DNA of 64,000 nt, taken from the NCBI GenBank assembly GCA_949128115.1, contig OX421961.1, positions 119,911,050 to 119,975,049 on the forward strand, read 5' to 3'. Below the pieces are notes generated by a model. It did no database searches, was not told where the DNA came from, and was given only the letters and a program-made list of their open reading frames with translations. This stretch comes from Anaspis maculata. Taxonomy: Eukaryota > Arthropoda > Insecta > Coleoptera > Scraptiidae. Below are positions 42,146-55,311 of this stretch, one piece after another; the first letter of the stretch is position 1; each line of letters starts with the position of its first letter. The position numbers were made by a program, and so were the translations under genes.

Positions 42146-44960
42146 CTGATCAATATCAGTTTTGGCGCCACTACTCGGTGTACAGCGATACCCTGGCTTG
42201 ACGGTTAGCCGGCGTAGGTGATAGGTAGTAAATGCGTAGGCGTAGGTAGTACAGAGGGAAGGCTGATGACTTTTCATGCAACAATGCACAATGAGCAGTT
42301 AATTTTACCCGAGAGACAAGGTTATGTTGCTTCGTCAAGTGTCAACGGCAAAACGAGGTCAACGAGGCAATCATGATGTTCTCGGCACAAGGCTGGTTTC
42401 AAGTTTTGCCGTGAAAAAAAAAATCGTTAGCGTCAACACAAGTAAACAAAATGTAACACCTGGGCCTCCAAGCTAAATTAAAATTAGTCTTGAGAACGTA
42501 TTATGATTAATGATAATTTGTATTGGTAATCACCATGTCGTATCAAGCGCGTCTTTTTTATTTAGAGTGGTGAATATCATAGTATTGAAATGAGATATCC
42601 CACCTAATGCCACCAGTTGTAACACTCTGGGGTAGAAGAGATTGACAAAGGGCGGTTGTGCTATTATATCACAGAAGACGTTCTCTTGATTGTCCAGGAG
42701 TCCAGGAAGGCCTTCAAACTAATTCGATAGCGTAACGCTGCCACCACCGCAAAATATTGTATTATACTCCCGTTTCACGGGCCGGGAGCAGGGATTAGAC
42801 AACCGATGGACACACGGAAGATTTCTGATGAACGTGTTTTTTGGGCTTCTTCAAATGAAGGTGTATAAAGGACGAGTTCGCATTCAATCACCTGTATTCG
42901 CTGTGTCCAACTGTTTGGTGGGAGAATGGTAGCGAAGCGGAGAAATGCGGAACTTCAGTCTGCATCCTCTGCGATGCGACTCTGCTGAAGAAGACGCAGC
43001 ATTTAGGTTATATCTTCTCCGCGTGTGTCAATGCCGACAAAATTGCCAATTTATGACATCAGATGTCGGCACGTGTAACGCACGGTACCAATAGCTGTGT
43101 AAACTTTCTTGTATTGCAGCATTAGTTTATTTCAAATAATAGACATTGGGTAAAATGAGCCAGAAAAAAAACAGTATATGTACAAAAAAGAAAAAAAGGT
43201 ACTTATAAAGCACAAATAATAGACAGCTAGCCAATCTAAGGCTATGTTTGCTTCAATGGGGTACTTGCCAATGAAATAGATTCAGCTGGGAATACTTTTG
43301 ATTGCTAGTATAAGTGATAAGGGGACTCTACTGAGAATTTCACAAAAATCCCGTCGTTTTCTACAGAAAAAAAACGAATTTGAAAAATTCTCATAAAAGC
43401 TACGCGCCAGGACAGGGATTTTGAGTGGGGTTGGTCTGACTATGTGACAATGGAATAATCAAGAATGTCAGGGATGTCACTGTGACACTGTCATTTTGAA
43501 CATGCTATCGCAAAACCGGTTCCCTATCGAATTCTCTTACCGTGAGCATTTAGACAATAAAATCAAACAATGTTTCGTAGAAACTGACTCCAGAAACCTC
43601 TTATAACACTGTCTCAGTCGAGATAATTTATTTCCAGGGGAAAATCTGGAGGATCACCAAATATCACAGAAATAAGATGCCGAAAATGAACAGTGAGCTT
43701 TTATAGGTTCATCATTAGCATACAATTCCGGATAGGTGATACTTTAGAGCTACAAGAGATCCATGTGAGGAGGACGCGATGGATCTCCAAATAAAATGTG
43801 GGGAGCAGGAACACTGATGTCCGAAATGAAGCCGAGGGTCAGTCAGGTCAGAGCACGGGTGACAAACATGCGAAAGGCTTTTAGGTGGACAGCACTGAAG
43901 ACTAAAGAAAGAGAGTAGTTAGGTTGAACAAGAAATGAACAAAACGAGTAGGTCCTTACCGCGTAGATCAAAGCCTCGATCAAAGCAGTCAAAGGCAAAA
44001 AAAAGGGCACAGGAAGAAATTACGGTCGGCGGTTTGACGTTGTCAGTCAGACTCAGATCTTGTTGTTGTTTGAAAACGGCACCTTGACGACGTTATATCA
44101 TTGCCAACCCAACGAGGAAAAAGAGCCCTTCTATGTTCTATATCTAATATATTTGTGACGTCACAAATATATTTTTAAGACACGCATTGCGGCCGCAATT
44201 TTGGGAATTTAGGAAAAAGAAAAAATACGGGTACATTATTTTTGACCATACTATCGATTAAGCCAATAAAAAAAATTAGGCAAGTACCCCACTGTCGATA
44301 AATAAGATGAATAAGAAATGCTTGTGAAGTTAATAATATTGAACAATCAAACGTGGTCACCAAGGTTATAGGTTGCGTCACTGTGAATCATGTGGCGTCA
44401 ATCCGTCGGAAAAGTAATCCAGCAAATGCGGTTATTCCGTGTACTGAGAGGTACTTCTGTGATTACAGGAGAGATATATTTATATGATTAAAAACCAGAG
44501 ATATATTTCAGGAAAATTCGAGCGCTGCGCGAAAGTGTCAGGTATTTATTCTTGAAATATTTGAGAGAGGACGCGACGATTTAACTTCTGTGATTATTTG
44601 CGAGTCTGGCATCGCATGGGTATTAATTGACTATTCGGCATTCAAATAGTATGATTTACAAATAACTCTTCCATATTAATATGGGGACAACAAGATCCTA
44701 CCTGGTCGGCTGATCATCTCACTAAAAAAATGACTGTAATTTCCGATCCACCGGGGAATACTTCCGGCTATTCGCGCACTTATTAAGTAGTGAAAGATGA
44801 TTTAGGCTGCATTGGTCGATTTTTTCGGGGTTTCGCGGTATTCATTACGCGTGGGTTCATGAATGATCTTAAATTTTTGGTTTATAAAAGGGACTTTCTG
44901 GCTCCATTAGTTAGTTAGGTTGTAGGCTACACTTTTCACTCAAGGCAATAACTTGAAATA
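42146..44960 (+). other. Intron sequence, no gene seen
   Basis: Contains a 14-bp inverted pair, TGGGGTACTTGCC-type, at about 43256 and 44282 that could be ends of a 1-kb element, but no target duplication was found. Otherwise unrecognised. Confidence 0.4.
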
Positions 44961-45961
44961 CAGGGCCGGCCTTACGGTTTGCAAGGCCCTAGGCAATAAT
45001 ACAACGCGGGGCTCCTGTATGGAAGGCGGATGTCGGGGAGGGGAGGGGGGGCACCGCACCAGCCTCCTGGTGAGGCGTGAAATATTTAGCCCTCTGAAAA
45101 GACCTAAATTTTTTTGGCTGGGGTGCTAAACCTTTAATGGGTGATTCCCATTCAAAACGTCGGTTTGTGTCAGCTTGTGTTAGCTTGTATCGATGACACA
45201 AAGCAACACAAATCACATGGAACGCATTTGTGCCGATTTGTGTCGACACAAGTCGACTTGTGTCGGTAAACGGACAGCACACAATTTGCCCGGCCAATAA
45301 GACTTAAAACACTTGGTTGAGTGCTTGAATGATGAGGTGAGGACGGTGAGGTCTTCATTTGACCGTCTTGATTTATTATTTAGTATTAGAGTATTTTTTA
45401 ATACTCACCACACTAGTAACAGCAGTTTAAACCACTGAGTTTAAACCATGGATGTTTAAACACAGTGCGTGCTTTCCACCTAGCCTCAAGTTCGGTACAC
45501 CTGCCATTTACGCATGTGCGGGTTCCAAACGGTGCTTTCCATCTACGTGTTTCTACTCGGTTCTGCGCCGTTCATTGGATCACCTAAAATTTTGTGCCAC
45601 GCCATGGAACATGTGCCGTCTGGTGGTATTTGTACCGTCTAGGTGGAAAGCACCCAGTAACACCGATTACAGGTAATTGATATTTTCACACAGTGACAGT
45701 TAGTTAGACAGTTCATTCAAAAATTAACAGATTGGACCACTTGCCACTTGTCACCAACCCGACCGCTGATTTGTGATCAAATTAACAGATAGCACCACGG
45801 TGCAAAAAAACACTGATTTTCTTGAGAAAAAGCGCATTCAATTTATTTTTAATTATTAGATATTATTTTTGTTTGGAGCAAAGCGCGAGGCCTCGCGCAA
45901 ATGCTTAGGGCGCGAGGCCCTAGGCAGCCGCCGCGCTTGCCTTGCCCTAAGACCGGCCCTG
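44961..45961. mobile_element. 1001-bp hAT-like MITE
   Basis: Begins CAGGGCCGGCCTTA and ends TAAGACCGGCCCTG, inverted copies with one mismatch in 14. A perfect 8-bp duplication TTGAAATA flanks it (44953-44960 and 45962-45969). 8-bp duplications and CAGGG ends are hallmarks of hAT elements. No transposase frame. Subterminal stretches are rich in GCAAGGCCCTAGGCA-like words on both sides. It lies inside the sidestep intron. Confidence 0.92.
45469..45653. repeat. Small inverted-repeat unit inside the hAT-like MITE
   Basis: GTGCTTTCCACCTAG at 45469-45483 has its exact reverse complement at 45639-45653, and a third related word (GTGCTTTCCATCTACG) lies near 45533. It may be an independent MITE nested in the hAT element. 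Confidence 0.6.
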
Positions 45962-45969
45962 TTGAAATA

Positions 45970-47696
45970 GTTTAATACTTTATAACGGCAAGTGCCGGTT
46001 TCGCCTGGCTCGCGACCTAATTGATCAACTCATTGTTTCAAACTGAACTAACTGATTGATGACTGCCTGCAAGCCACTCACCGAGAGTTTTCGATAACCT
46101 CCGATGACGTAGTTAGCGTCGTTTTCTTTTGTCCATCTCGGTCGGCCAGCGACAGAAGGCAAATTCGTGGGAACGAAGGCCTCGAGACAGTGTGAAACTC
46201 AATGCAGGGTGCTTATTGAGTTTAAGTCTAGACGATAAGGGAAAACGGTTATGATTTTCGTTGATTATTATATGGCTTTCTTACCAGCGAACTCTGAAAC
46301 ACGACGTGCTTATGGTCACGTACCTGCTTTTGGAACATTTCTTGTGAATAGAATTATTGAGCGTTATTGATGGAAAAATAAGGGCTGTTCCATCTAAATA
46401 TTAATTACTCTTTCTTGGTTTCAAGTTAATTATTATTATTAGCCACCAAAGCTCACGTAGATTAACATTCTGAGAATATTATGATTATGAAATGAGCAAT
46501 TTCCACATAGGAGAAGGTAGGACAAATAGGGTACCCGCTTTGCTACAAAGGGGCGGCGACGAATTATAAGCAAAAACAACATTCTCTCACTGCGGCAAAG
46601 CGAAATAAGAAAGATATTCCAGTACACTTACAACTTGGCGAGTACAGTTCTAGCGAATAATTTACATGCAAGAATGACCAATCTTTTCACTTTGATGAAT
46701 GGCAAGAACCGAATTTCTCGCCGTTTGCAACGACCGTCTGTAACGCTAGAATGGCTCGGTTGGGGGGGTGACGGGTGGTGGCAGTACTAGCGGTACATGC
46801 AGGTAATGAAAAGCTGTGGCGGCACAAACTGTGCATTCAGGCGTGAAAATCCGGCAAGGGAATAATCGGAACGTACAAGATGTGTAGTATTGGCATTTTA
46901 TACATGCAGATGCAGCTCATTTTCCACAGATCAGTCAGCAATAAGAGGTTGTGAACTGTTTAGAATGGAAGTTGAATAATAATACTTACATCAATTTGTT
47001 GAATAAAAAGGCAAGGCGACAGTGATAATTACGTACGTATTATTCAATAGTACTAACTGTACGTAGGTGCTTGTAAGCAAGTGTCCGATTCTTTAGCTTA
47101 GCTAAAGCAGTGGTAGAATGGCTACCTTTTGCTTCAGTATCTACAAAATGGCCGCCAATCGGCCAGTTAAAGTGACCGGTAGCCCAGTACTAGCGTCACG
47201 ATGCTGCCCAATAGGTATATAATACACGTACACAACGCCTGCTTCCTCCAGCATCCATTATTGAGTCCTTTTTCATACTTCCATTAGCCAAAAACGTAGC
47301 TTCTTATTTTTGTTGCTGCTGCTCCATCAAAATAACGACGGTCTCTTATTACAACATCAAATCCAACTTGATGGGAGTTTCGCCGGAGGACAGGACGCAA
47401 TCAATATTTCAGCCCTTCGTCACGGCCGTTTAGTGTTGTTTAGCACGTAAGCACCAGCGCACTCCGTGCATAATTAAAAAAGAAACTACTTTTCAAGCTG
47501 CACTCGCGTCATCGTAACTCGTCGAGTGGTTGATGCACTACTTCCTCCGGGCTGTTTGCCTTCTTCCTCCTCCTCCGCATCTCGCCACCACGTTTTCTTT
47601 TTATTATTTATTTGTGCCAGGCAGCTATCTGCTTCCTGCGAGGCTCAGGGCGAGAGATAGTCGAAGAGAGGAAATACACAATCTGACATTTTACAG
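45970..47696 (+). other. Intron, 3' part before the second exon
   Basis: No gene or repeat recognised. Ends at acceptor CTGACATTTTACAG. Confidence 0.5.
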
Positions 47697-47892
47697 GTCC
47701 GGGAGAGTCACAGCCAAGAGATAAAAAGCAACCTATCATCGCCCGTCGCGAGATTCTCGGTGACAACTTTGGAAGCCGGTGCCCAATACCAAGCGGCCCT
47801 GTTCTCCTACAACACGAAAGGACGCAGCGAGCCGGTCATCTTACAGGCTGCAACACTGCGACTTCCCGAAAAACAACTAACGGCTGAAAAAG
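47697..47892 (+). CDS. Sidestep-family receptor exon: second half of fibronectin type III domain
   Basis: Acceptor TTTTACAG at 47696, donor G/GTAAGG after 47892; phase 0 in, phase 1 out. It reads VRESHSQEIKSNLSSPVARF, then SVTTLEAGAQYQAALFSYNT, KGRSEPVILQAATLRLPEKQ, LTAEK. It completes the domain begun in the previous exon: the hydrophobic Y.A.LF.YN.KGRS strand and the LQAATLRLPEKQLT linker are Sidestep hallmarks. The coding sequence is uninterrupted and well conserved, so the gene is probably functional. Confidence 0.92.
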
Positions 47893-49214
47893 GTAAGGAG
47901 AACTTTGGAAACTGTATATAAAGAGAGAGAGCGAGACTGCTGCTCCGAACGCGTACGTCTAATTAAAAACTTAAGTTCAAGTGTGTAGAGGTGCTGCTGG
48001 GTCGTGCTCTTTTTATATTTTTATCCTCTCCGACAAACTTGCTGCTGCAGAAGGTAGTTGAAGTATACATACATACAACCGAGGTGGAGATGCGAGCATC
48101 CAAGAGGAGAAGTTTTGCGAAAGTTAAATTTGAAACCATCTGCTTTAAAGTTGAGAGATTCCGGGACCGGAACGGAAGAAACAAAACGATCCTCGCTGGC
48201 TATGCGCTACTCTGTCTCTATCTCTGTCTTTCCACTAACAGCAATGATCCCCAAAGTTGGTGTATGTCTGTGGCATTGTGCAAAAAAGATAATTATTATT
48301 TCTGCCGGAAGTTCGGGGGTTGCATTTTCATAATTAGTCCAGAAAAAGAAACAGGTGAAGTTTTCACTTGACTTAATGGCAATTGGATAGAAACTTTCCG
48401 AGTTTAATTGCCGGAATGGAGAAAGAAACATGAATCGCCTAGTTTGCTTTTAAAATAATCACCATTTGAAAACTGGAATATAAAAAGGTAATTGTATTAA
48501 ACTTGGCTCGATCCGGAAATGCCCATTACGTACAAAGTGCTAGCAAAAAAAAACAAGTTTGGAATCATTAGGCATCAAGTACTTATCTATGAGGAATCCA
48601 TTATTATGACATTGAAAAAATATGAAATAAAATAAAAGTACCTAGATACAGACGTTATGCTTTAAACATTATAGTCCGGGGTCCTAGGGTCAAAAAAGGC
48701 TTGGCCGTGTGCAACTTCGTGAAGATATATGGAGCTATACCTCACTCCATTCCTAGACCGTCGAGGATCGTGAAAAATTATGGTGGAACGCCCATCTGCC
48801 CATCTGCCCATCTGCTGCAAATGCTGCATTTGCTGCAAGCAAATATGGTGGAGACGCCCATATGGGCTCCATTCGGCAGTAAGAAATTGGCTGTAGGGAC
48901 CTCGTTTGATTTCCAAGAGATGTCAACACGAACTGATATTTCATAGACAGAAGAATTTTCTTCTTATTTCATATCTAAATCTACAAACGTCATTTCGGGA
49001 AACTGTCGAAATTGTCTTTGTAGAAGATATGCCAAATTTTGGCATTTTTTTAAGGTTATCCGATATTTTTGAAACTTGGCATTATTATATTTAGATCTTG
49101 AGGTGCCCTTTCCGAATTTATACTTTTCCACTTCGTATATTTGCCGTTTTGACCAGATGGCGCCTAAAAAAACAGTTTTTTCTCAATATCTTTATTTTAG
49201 TTAATGTGAGGTGG
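47893..49214 (+). other. Intron
   Basis: Begins with donor GTAAGGAG. Contains a CCCATCTG triplet repeat (48791-48815) followed by TGCTGCAAATGCTGC-like sequence and a two-copy 'GGTGGA.ACGCCCAT' repeat; short low-complexity only. Confidence 0.45.
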
Positions 49215-49420
49215 GAGTGTTTATATGCGAAAGGCCCGCCAGTCGAATGGACTGCGTGTTCGCTCGGCAAGCTGAGCTCCCGGGTTCGATCTCCAGGCAG
49301 CAGGTCTGGGTATTGTGCTGTGTAAGCGGATTTTTTCACATGTTATGATTTCAATAAATATGCAGCAACTCCAATGGCATAAGAAATGCCGAGAAGGAGA
49401 GAAACAAACTTTAAAAAAAG
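49215..49420 (+). repeat. tRNA-derived SINE, third type
   Basis: A tRNA-like head with CGCCAGTCGAATGG (A-box region) and GGGTTCGATCTCC (B box, 49282-49294), then a body ending near AAGAAATGCCGAGAAGGAGA. Its head differs from those at 32417 and 41357, so it is a separate SINE family. Confidence 0.65.
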
Positions 49421-52399
49421 ACTTTTAATGGAAGCTCATTCAATTCTCTACAATTTGGCAACCTACTTGTCTACGTGCTACTTTCGGTTCTCGGGTTATG
49501 GCTTCTAGAACTCCCGGAAGCATCAACTTTTGGCATCCAATCCAATCAGCATGTTAAGTTGAACCCAGCTCAACGTGGCAGAAAAATTAACCATAAATAA
49601 TGATCAGTTGTTAACCACAGACCATTAAGATCCAGAAATTCAATCATGGTATTGGTTGCTATGCAACTACAGGGTGAACTCTAAGGGCAACTTGACTTTG
49701 AAAAGGTATAGCTTGATACCTGTGTAAGTCGCACATAGGTGGTTCAGATGTCAAATTTTAGAGAATTTAATGAACCTCCATTTTGATATAGATTCTAAAA
49801 TTTTATGACGGATTAAACAACAATTTTCCAAAAATTTGATTATCTGGGCTCCATCTTTCCAAAATTATGGCCAGAACGGCTTAGATACGAAGTGAAAAAG
49901 TAAATATTCTGAATGATAACCCCCAATTTCATTATAATAGTAAGTTTCAAATGTATCTGATACCCTCCAAATGCTATATTACTTTTATTTCTTTCTGAAG
50001 TCAGTTTGTTTTCACAGTTCACCCTGTAATTACACAATTAACATCATCATGATCGATTTCCTGAATTTTCAATTATCTATGGTTGATAGCTGAGAGCTAT
50101 TTATGGTCGATTTGCTCACTACATAATGGTGGTATCAATATGACATGCTGATAAAATGCCAGAAGTTGATGCTTCCGGAGGTGTTGGAAGCCTTAACTCA
50201 AGAATCGTAAGTCGCACATAAATGATTGATATGTCAAATTGTGGAGACTTGAATGGGCTCTTCTCTGCATATACACATTTCAATCTTGAGTTAGTTGAAT
50301 TGAAGATATTGACCAAAATCAGTTTGCCTATTGATACAAAATTTTCTTGAACATCGTCGGCGTTACTGGTTTTACTAAAATTTGGAGCTCATTTCCAGTG
50401 TAAGCAGTTAACCTATCAGACTGATCAATTTTTCTTACTGATGATGTTTTTTTACTATTGATAAAGTTGAATGTTCTTCATTAATCAAATGTACTGAGGC
50501 ACCTGTGTCAAGTTTGAAACTAATTTCAGACTGAATCAATTTTAGTGGTACATGCCAAGAACTGCATTGCATCCATACTTTTTATAGTATCAATGTCTAA
50601 ACTGTCTGAGGTTTTGTTTGAAGTTACCTTGATTAATTTCACTGTACATTTTGAGCTAAAATAATTGAACTTTGATATTTCTTACACTTTTTGCGATATG
50701 CCAATCATCGCGTTGAATTGTGTTATGTTGCCATTGTGACCGGGCTTGCGTTACACTTGTGCGGACTAACCTCCAGCTTGAATCGCACACTGAGTAATAC
50801 AAAACCAGCTAAAACTGAGTAGAGCAGAATGAGAGGCTCGAAGCTTTTGTGGAAGAAAAAACGAACGCGAAGTTCCCCCGAACATAACTTGCACCTCGCA
50901 CACGCAGCCCCTAAGTGAAAAGAGAAAAAGTGCATAAAACTGAATTAGGCCCTGGAGACCCGAGTCAAAAACACGAGTAAAACGGACGGAATACAGCCCA
51001 GAAATTTATTTGTGCATGCCCTCCGAAAATGAGCATTTTGCGTTTCCTCATCGCCACCCCCCGCTCGCTCCCCCTATTCTTTGTTTTAATTAAATCGGGG
51101 TCCCGGTCTTTCTTTCCTTGCTCCAGCCAGCTCTACACCACGGACTAAAGGCTAAAGTTCCTCGTTTTCTTTTCCCCGGTGAGCCGGTTGAGCTGCTCTG
51201 ATGGCGTGTCGCAAATTGATAGAAACTTGCAAGACACTCATAACGCACACACAGTCTGAATATAAAAGTCGGGAATGGACTTCCGGAACGATAGTGGCAT
51301 GCAGTTTGCTTCTTCGTGCTTCCTAATATAAACACTTTCATTTCGTACCGCCGCCGTTGTTTGGCGCGCTCGGCGTCGTTGTTGGGTTACGAACAAGGTA
51401 ACGCGCGCGCGCTTTTGTTTGGGTAATACCAATTTCCGAAATGAATGTGTGCAAATATGGTAGCGCATAGTAATGTAATAGAAAACATACCCTGGAGCTA
51501 CACAACAAACAACGGCATGGAAAAATTAAGGATGAGATAGAGTCTACGGGGACCCGGATGGCAAGAGGGTGCATTAAAATAATAGTGATACGAGTCTAAA
51601 AGAAATTCTGGAATAATATGCTTATGCACCGTTGTAAAAATGCTGTAGCGTGCTTGCTGTTTGTGGTTTTATACGGCGGAAGACTTTTTGTGCCCATTTA
51701 TTTATGTTACCGTGTTACACCGAGCAGGCACTTTCTGATGTCACTGAAACATTATGAAAGGCATTATGCGCTTTCCTTTCACAGCAAAACTTACTGGCCT
51801 AACTCAAGTTAGAGAGAGAAGAACCGAGAAATTGCATAGAAGAAAGTGAGACACCATCAGTTACCTAGGTTAAGAGTACTTTGTTTAGTTAGTAAAAGAA
51901 AAAAAGCATATTCTGTTTTAAATATCACGCAAAAATTTCTCATGTTTTGGAAATTAGTCACTTGAGGCGAAAATCACGTCATGATCCACAACGTCATTTT
52001 GATGTTTTTGCGGACGTCATTTCGACGTCTCTACTATATTTCTCATCTGCTCATTTTGCGTCATTTTAGGACGTCCTGTCGTGTGGCCGATTTTCGACGT
52101 GTATTCACAACCTTACTTGCCTTATCTGAGGTATTTACGGTTATTATAAGGGACTAGTCGGGTGCCGTCTTACTTCAATCGTCGTAAAATTACTTTTGCG
52201 GTTGATTTCGATTTTGCCAAGTCCTCGCTCGGAAAAATCTCTTGAATCACATCCAACTTCAGGCTTGTGATGGTACGTCCCCCCCTTCTGACATTTCATT
52301 TTGACCTATGATCGTCCTAACTCTTCGTTTTGCTCGCTTTTGCTCATCGGGGAAACGACCCGAGGAGGGGAAAGAAGAAGGAGTTTAATGAAACACGCT
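49421..52399 (+). other. Intron sequence, no gene seen
   Basis: No exon recognised. A partial duplication exists: a block with AAGTCGCACATA, GGTTCAGATGTCAAATT at about 49727-49760 recurs at about 50210-50240 in changed form. 51990-52080 has several ACGTCATTTTGACGT-like words. Otherwise nothing identified. Confidence 0.4.
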
Positions 52400-52800
52400 T
52401 ATTGCACAGAAAGTTACATTTACTCAGATCAAAAGAAGAGCAAAATTAGTCTTTTATGGTTCTTTTCGCAAAACACCTAACATGCGACTGGCAGAATTGC
52501 CAAAATGACATACAATGGACAAAATGAACAAAAACAATCAAAAACACAACAACAATATGTCAAACTGTCAGGTCAAAGAAAATGGAGAGTGACGGATTTG
52601 GAGGAAGGCACTCAATGGAAGAGCCCGGCAAACAAACCACTGAGTTAGGCCAAAAAAAGAAGACTCTCAATTATGTGACAAATGAATTACAAGAAACTCA
52701 CTGATATTTTCCGGTATTCAATGTAAGTAATAATTAGTAAAACAAAATCGCAGTAACATCAGTAAATAGTGCATAATAAATCAACATTGCATAAAAACCC
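52400..52800. repeat. Dispersed repeat R, copy 3 (uninterrupted)
   Basis: It aligns to the left part of copy 1 (24600-24842) and the right part of copy 2 (34619-34780) and crosses the insertion point with a single GACAAATG (52677-52684). It is the natural empty site for the minisatellite MITE. Confidence 0.8.
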
Positions 52801-53798
52801 CTTGAAACTAGGCAAAAGGCATGAAATTTCCCTTGGCCCTTCGCATCGGTCGACCTCCAAATCCAACACACATGTGTACAAATCCGGCTTTAGACGCATT
52901 TCGATACAATTCGAACGCATACAAAAGGAGACGTTTTAAAACTATTCCATAGCCATGCAGCGCGCTGATGATAATAATACATTTTGTTATGGTAAAATAA
53001 AGCGAAATCCCACAGGCTTGACCCAGAATTTGTGTCCTTCACATTTCCATCCGCCTCTTATAATTTCATTTGAAATCTTCCGCGCTCTGCGACCAATATA
53101 CGGAGCCAAAAAAATCCTCGATTCGCTTGTAATCTCCAATCTTCCTTGCAGCCCGCGTAAAAATGCATGCAGATGCACGTTGTTAGCGCGGCAGAAGTTT
53201 TTATTTCAAACCGTTTCGCGTCTAAAACAAGCAACAAATTTAAATGACGGCCTTATTATTATAATAGCCTCTGGTAAAGTCTCCATCAGGATGTTATGCA
53301 CTAGAGAGGCAAAAAGTACATAATGTGCCTCTGCATCCTCAAACAGAGAGGCGGGCTTTTAATTTGCAATATGAAACTTTTACATTGCAAGTGCATAACT
53401 TAATCGTAATGCAAGCCAGCAGAGAGACCGTTCGACATAAAACAGTTTTTCAAACAGTTTTCCCCGCTGCCGAGAAACACAAACGGATTTTCTGAGTGGC
53501 TACCTAGTTTTTCCATTTTCTATTTTATAAATGAATCCTGAACCGCTCTCTGGGCTTGGTGGACGAAACAGGAGGAAATTGTCCATCATATGAGGGAGTA
53601 TGTGGCGAGTGTTACAGCCAAATGACGAGGATCCACGCGAAACCGTTGCTACCAAAAACTATTTCCTCGCTCGACCCTAATGAGATTGTGCTCCGCCTCG
53701 GTATTTTTGTCTCATCGAGATTTGTTTTTGTTCTGTTTTTGTAATTTTTATACTTACAACTAGAGGTACTTACTGTAATACTGGTGTCTTTTTTGCAG
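52801..53798 (+). other. Intron, 3' part before the third exon
   Basis: No repeat recognised. Ends at acceptor GTCTTTTTTGCAG with a good pyrimidine tract. Confidence 0.5.
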
Positions 53799-54017
53799 AC
53801 AACCACCGTTCGGGATTCAGGTTTACACCGATGATGAGCGTCTTGATTGGAGTCATTGCGGCGTTGCTCATCGTGGCTCTGGTGGTGATTCTGGTGCTGC
53901 GATTGCAGTGCACTCACAACGACGACAGGAGGAAAAGACACAAAAACGCCGTGGTGACCGGGGGCAGCATCGAACGGAGAGGGTCAGGAAGTGGACCGAC
54001 GCTCAGCGACAAAGGAG
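53799..54017 (+). CDS. Sidestep-family receptor exon: transmembrane helix and start of cytoplasmic tail
   Basis: Phase 1 in, phase 1 out (donor GAG/GTTTGTAAAT, weaker than consensus at +3). It reads NHRSGFRFTPMMSVLIGVIA, then the helix core ALLIVALVVILVLRLQC and a basic stop-transfer stretch HNDDRRKRHKN. About 23 hydrophobic residues followed by Arg/Lys fix the topology: the preceding fibronectin domain outside, the tail inside. The Ser/Gly-rich tail start (GSIERRGSGSGPTLSDKG) leads into the next exon. Confidence 0.9.
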
Positions 54018-54739
54018 GTTTGTAAATCTGATGACAATCTTTTTTAATTGCCGAGCTGTGCTGTAGGCAGATATTTCAGGTAATAACTCAATCACTTATA
54101 TGAAAAGGTAGTTTGAACTTCGATAGAAGTTCGTAGGTTGTCGTGGAATCGTGTTTATATATTACCCACGAACTTCTCTTGAAAGTTTAAGAAACGTATT
54201 GAATCACGGAACAAACATAAGGGAAACGATTGTTTAAACTGAAGCGTAGCTGATTTACTTTCGGTGGATCTTTACCCAAACAGTTTTGAAACCGAGGAAG
54301 TGAAGCGGTAAATGAAATCTTCAATGGGAGCGGGCTTGGGTTCACAGTTGTTTTTGACCGATGCATTACGAAGATTGCAATAAGGATCTGACAGATGCTG
54401 CAGGTTTAATGAATGTTTCGAATTCGGAGCTACTTAGATTTACTACGAACTCATACTTACGGCCGATTTCATGATCAACTTTTAAGCTAATGCCACTTCA
54501 AGTGCGTTTAGCTGTAACTTTTTGCAGTCTCTTCCATTATGACAGTCACAGTCCAAACGCACTGGAGTAACGTCCACTTTGCAGGCGATTTTATAGAATC
54601 GGTCGTTACAATTTCAAAATAAACTGCTCGTCAACTCAAAGTGGCTCACTTAAAAAATTGATTCACTTCGACACCATGTACCTAACTTCTCAACGAGTAA
54701 GCCAATCTGGAAATTTCTTTGAGTACTGGAACGGTCGTT
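54018..54739 (+). other. Intron, 5' part
   Basis: No gene or repeat recognised before the Tc1 fossil. Confidence 0.45.
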
Positions 54740-55310
54740 CTTTTGGTAATTGATATGCTTCATTGCAATAATTTGTCATCTCCAACGTGTTCAATAGGAT
54801 TGAGATCGGGAGAGTTGACAGGCCATTCATTTCGGGCTATATTTTCTCTTTGAAAAAACTCACTGACGATATTCGCCCGATGCGGCTCAGCATTGTTGTC
54901 GACATAAATAAATTGTCCACCCATATTGTTGACCAACAGACCAAGACCAAGACAGACAGACCAAGAAAAGGATAAGCTCAGTTCGGTTGCCCATGGATAT
55001 GCCTCCCCAAACAGTAACTCGACCACCATTCCATAAGACGACGTCTTTTTTGTTCTGGAGTCCACTTTGGATGTTTAGGTGGTTGTCTGGCCTTCAATTC
55101 ACCTTCATGCAACCTTCTGCGTAATGTTGCCGTTGATATGTTCTTACCTGTAGCCCTCGCTGTAGCCCCTTGTATTACGCGTTTCAACTCGGTAATATCT
55201 TTCTGTCTCGAAGAGCACTTTGACTTCTAAAAAGTCGATCCTCTGCTGAAGTTCTTACTCTTTGATGTGTTCCTCCAGGGGGAACCGTTTTCTTCAAATT
55301 GACGTCAAGC
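54740..55310 (-). pseudogene. Tc1-like transposase fossil
   Basis: The minus strand has a degraded helix-turn-helix part (ATGKNISTATLRRRLHEGEL near 55130; PPKHPKWTPEQKRRRLMEWW near 55080), then jumps to the late catalytic part with VDNNAEPHRANIVSEF (second Asp) and VNSPDLNPIEHV (third acidic block near 54800). The region with the first catalytic Asp is deleted and frames change at least twice. It lies inside or beside Gypsy fragment G. No inverted repeats were identified. Confidence 0.82.
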
Positions 55311-55311
55311 T

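Noticed and set aside
43256..44296. 1-kb element bounded by TGGGGTACTTGCC inverted words
   Set aside because: Only about 14 bp match and no target duplication is seen; could be chance.
48781..48840. Coding or regulatory repeat of CCCATCTG and TGCTGCAAATGC
   Set aside because: Only three short units in low-complexity sequence, no frame or conserved context.
53831..54025. Stand-alone small membrane protein
   Set aside because: The open frame is an exon with splice sites on both sides and continuous phase with the flanking Sidestep exons; the ATG is internal.
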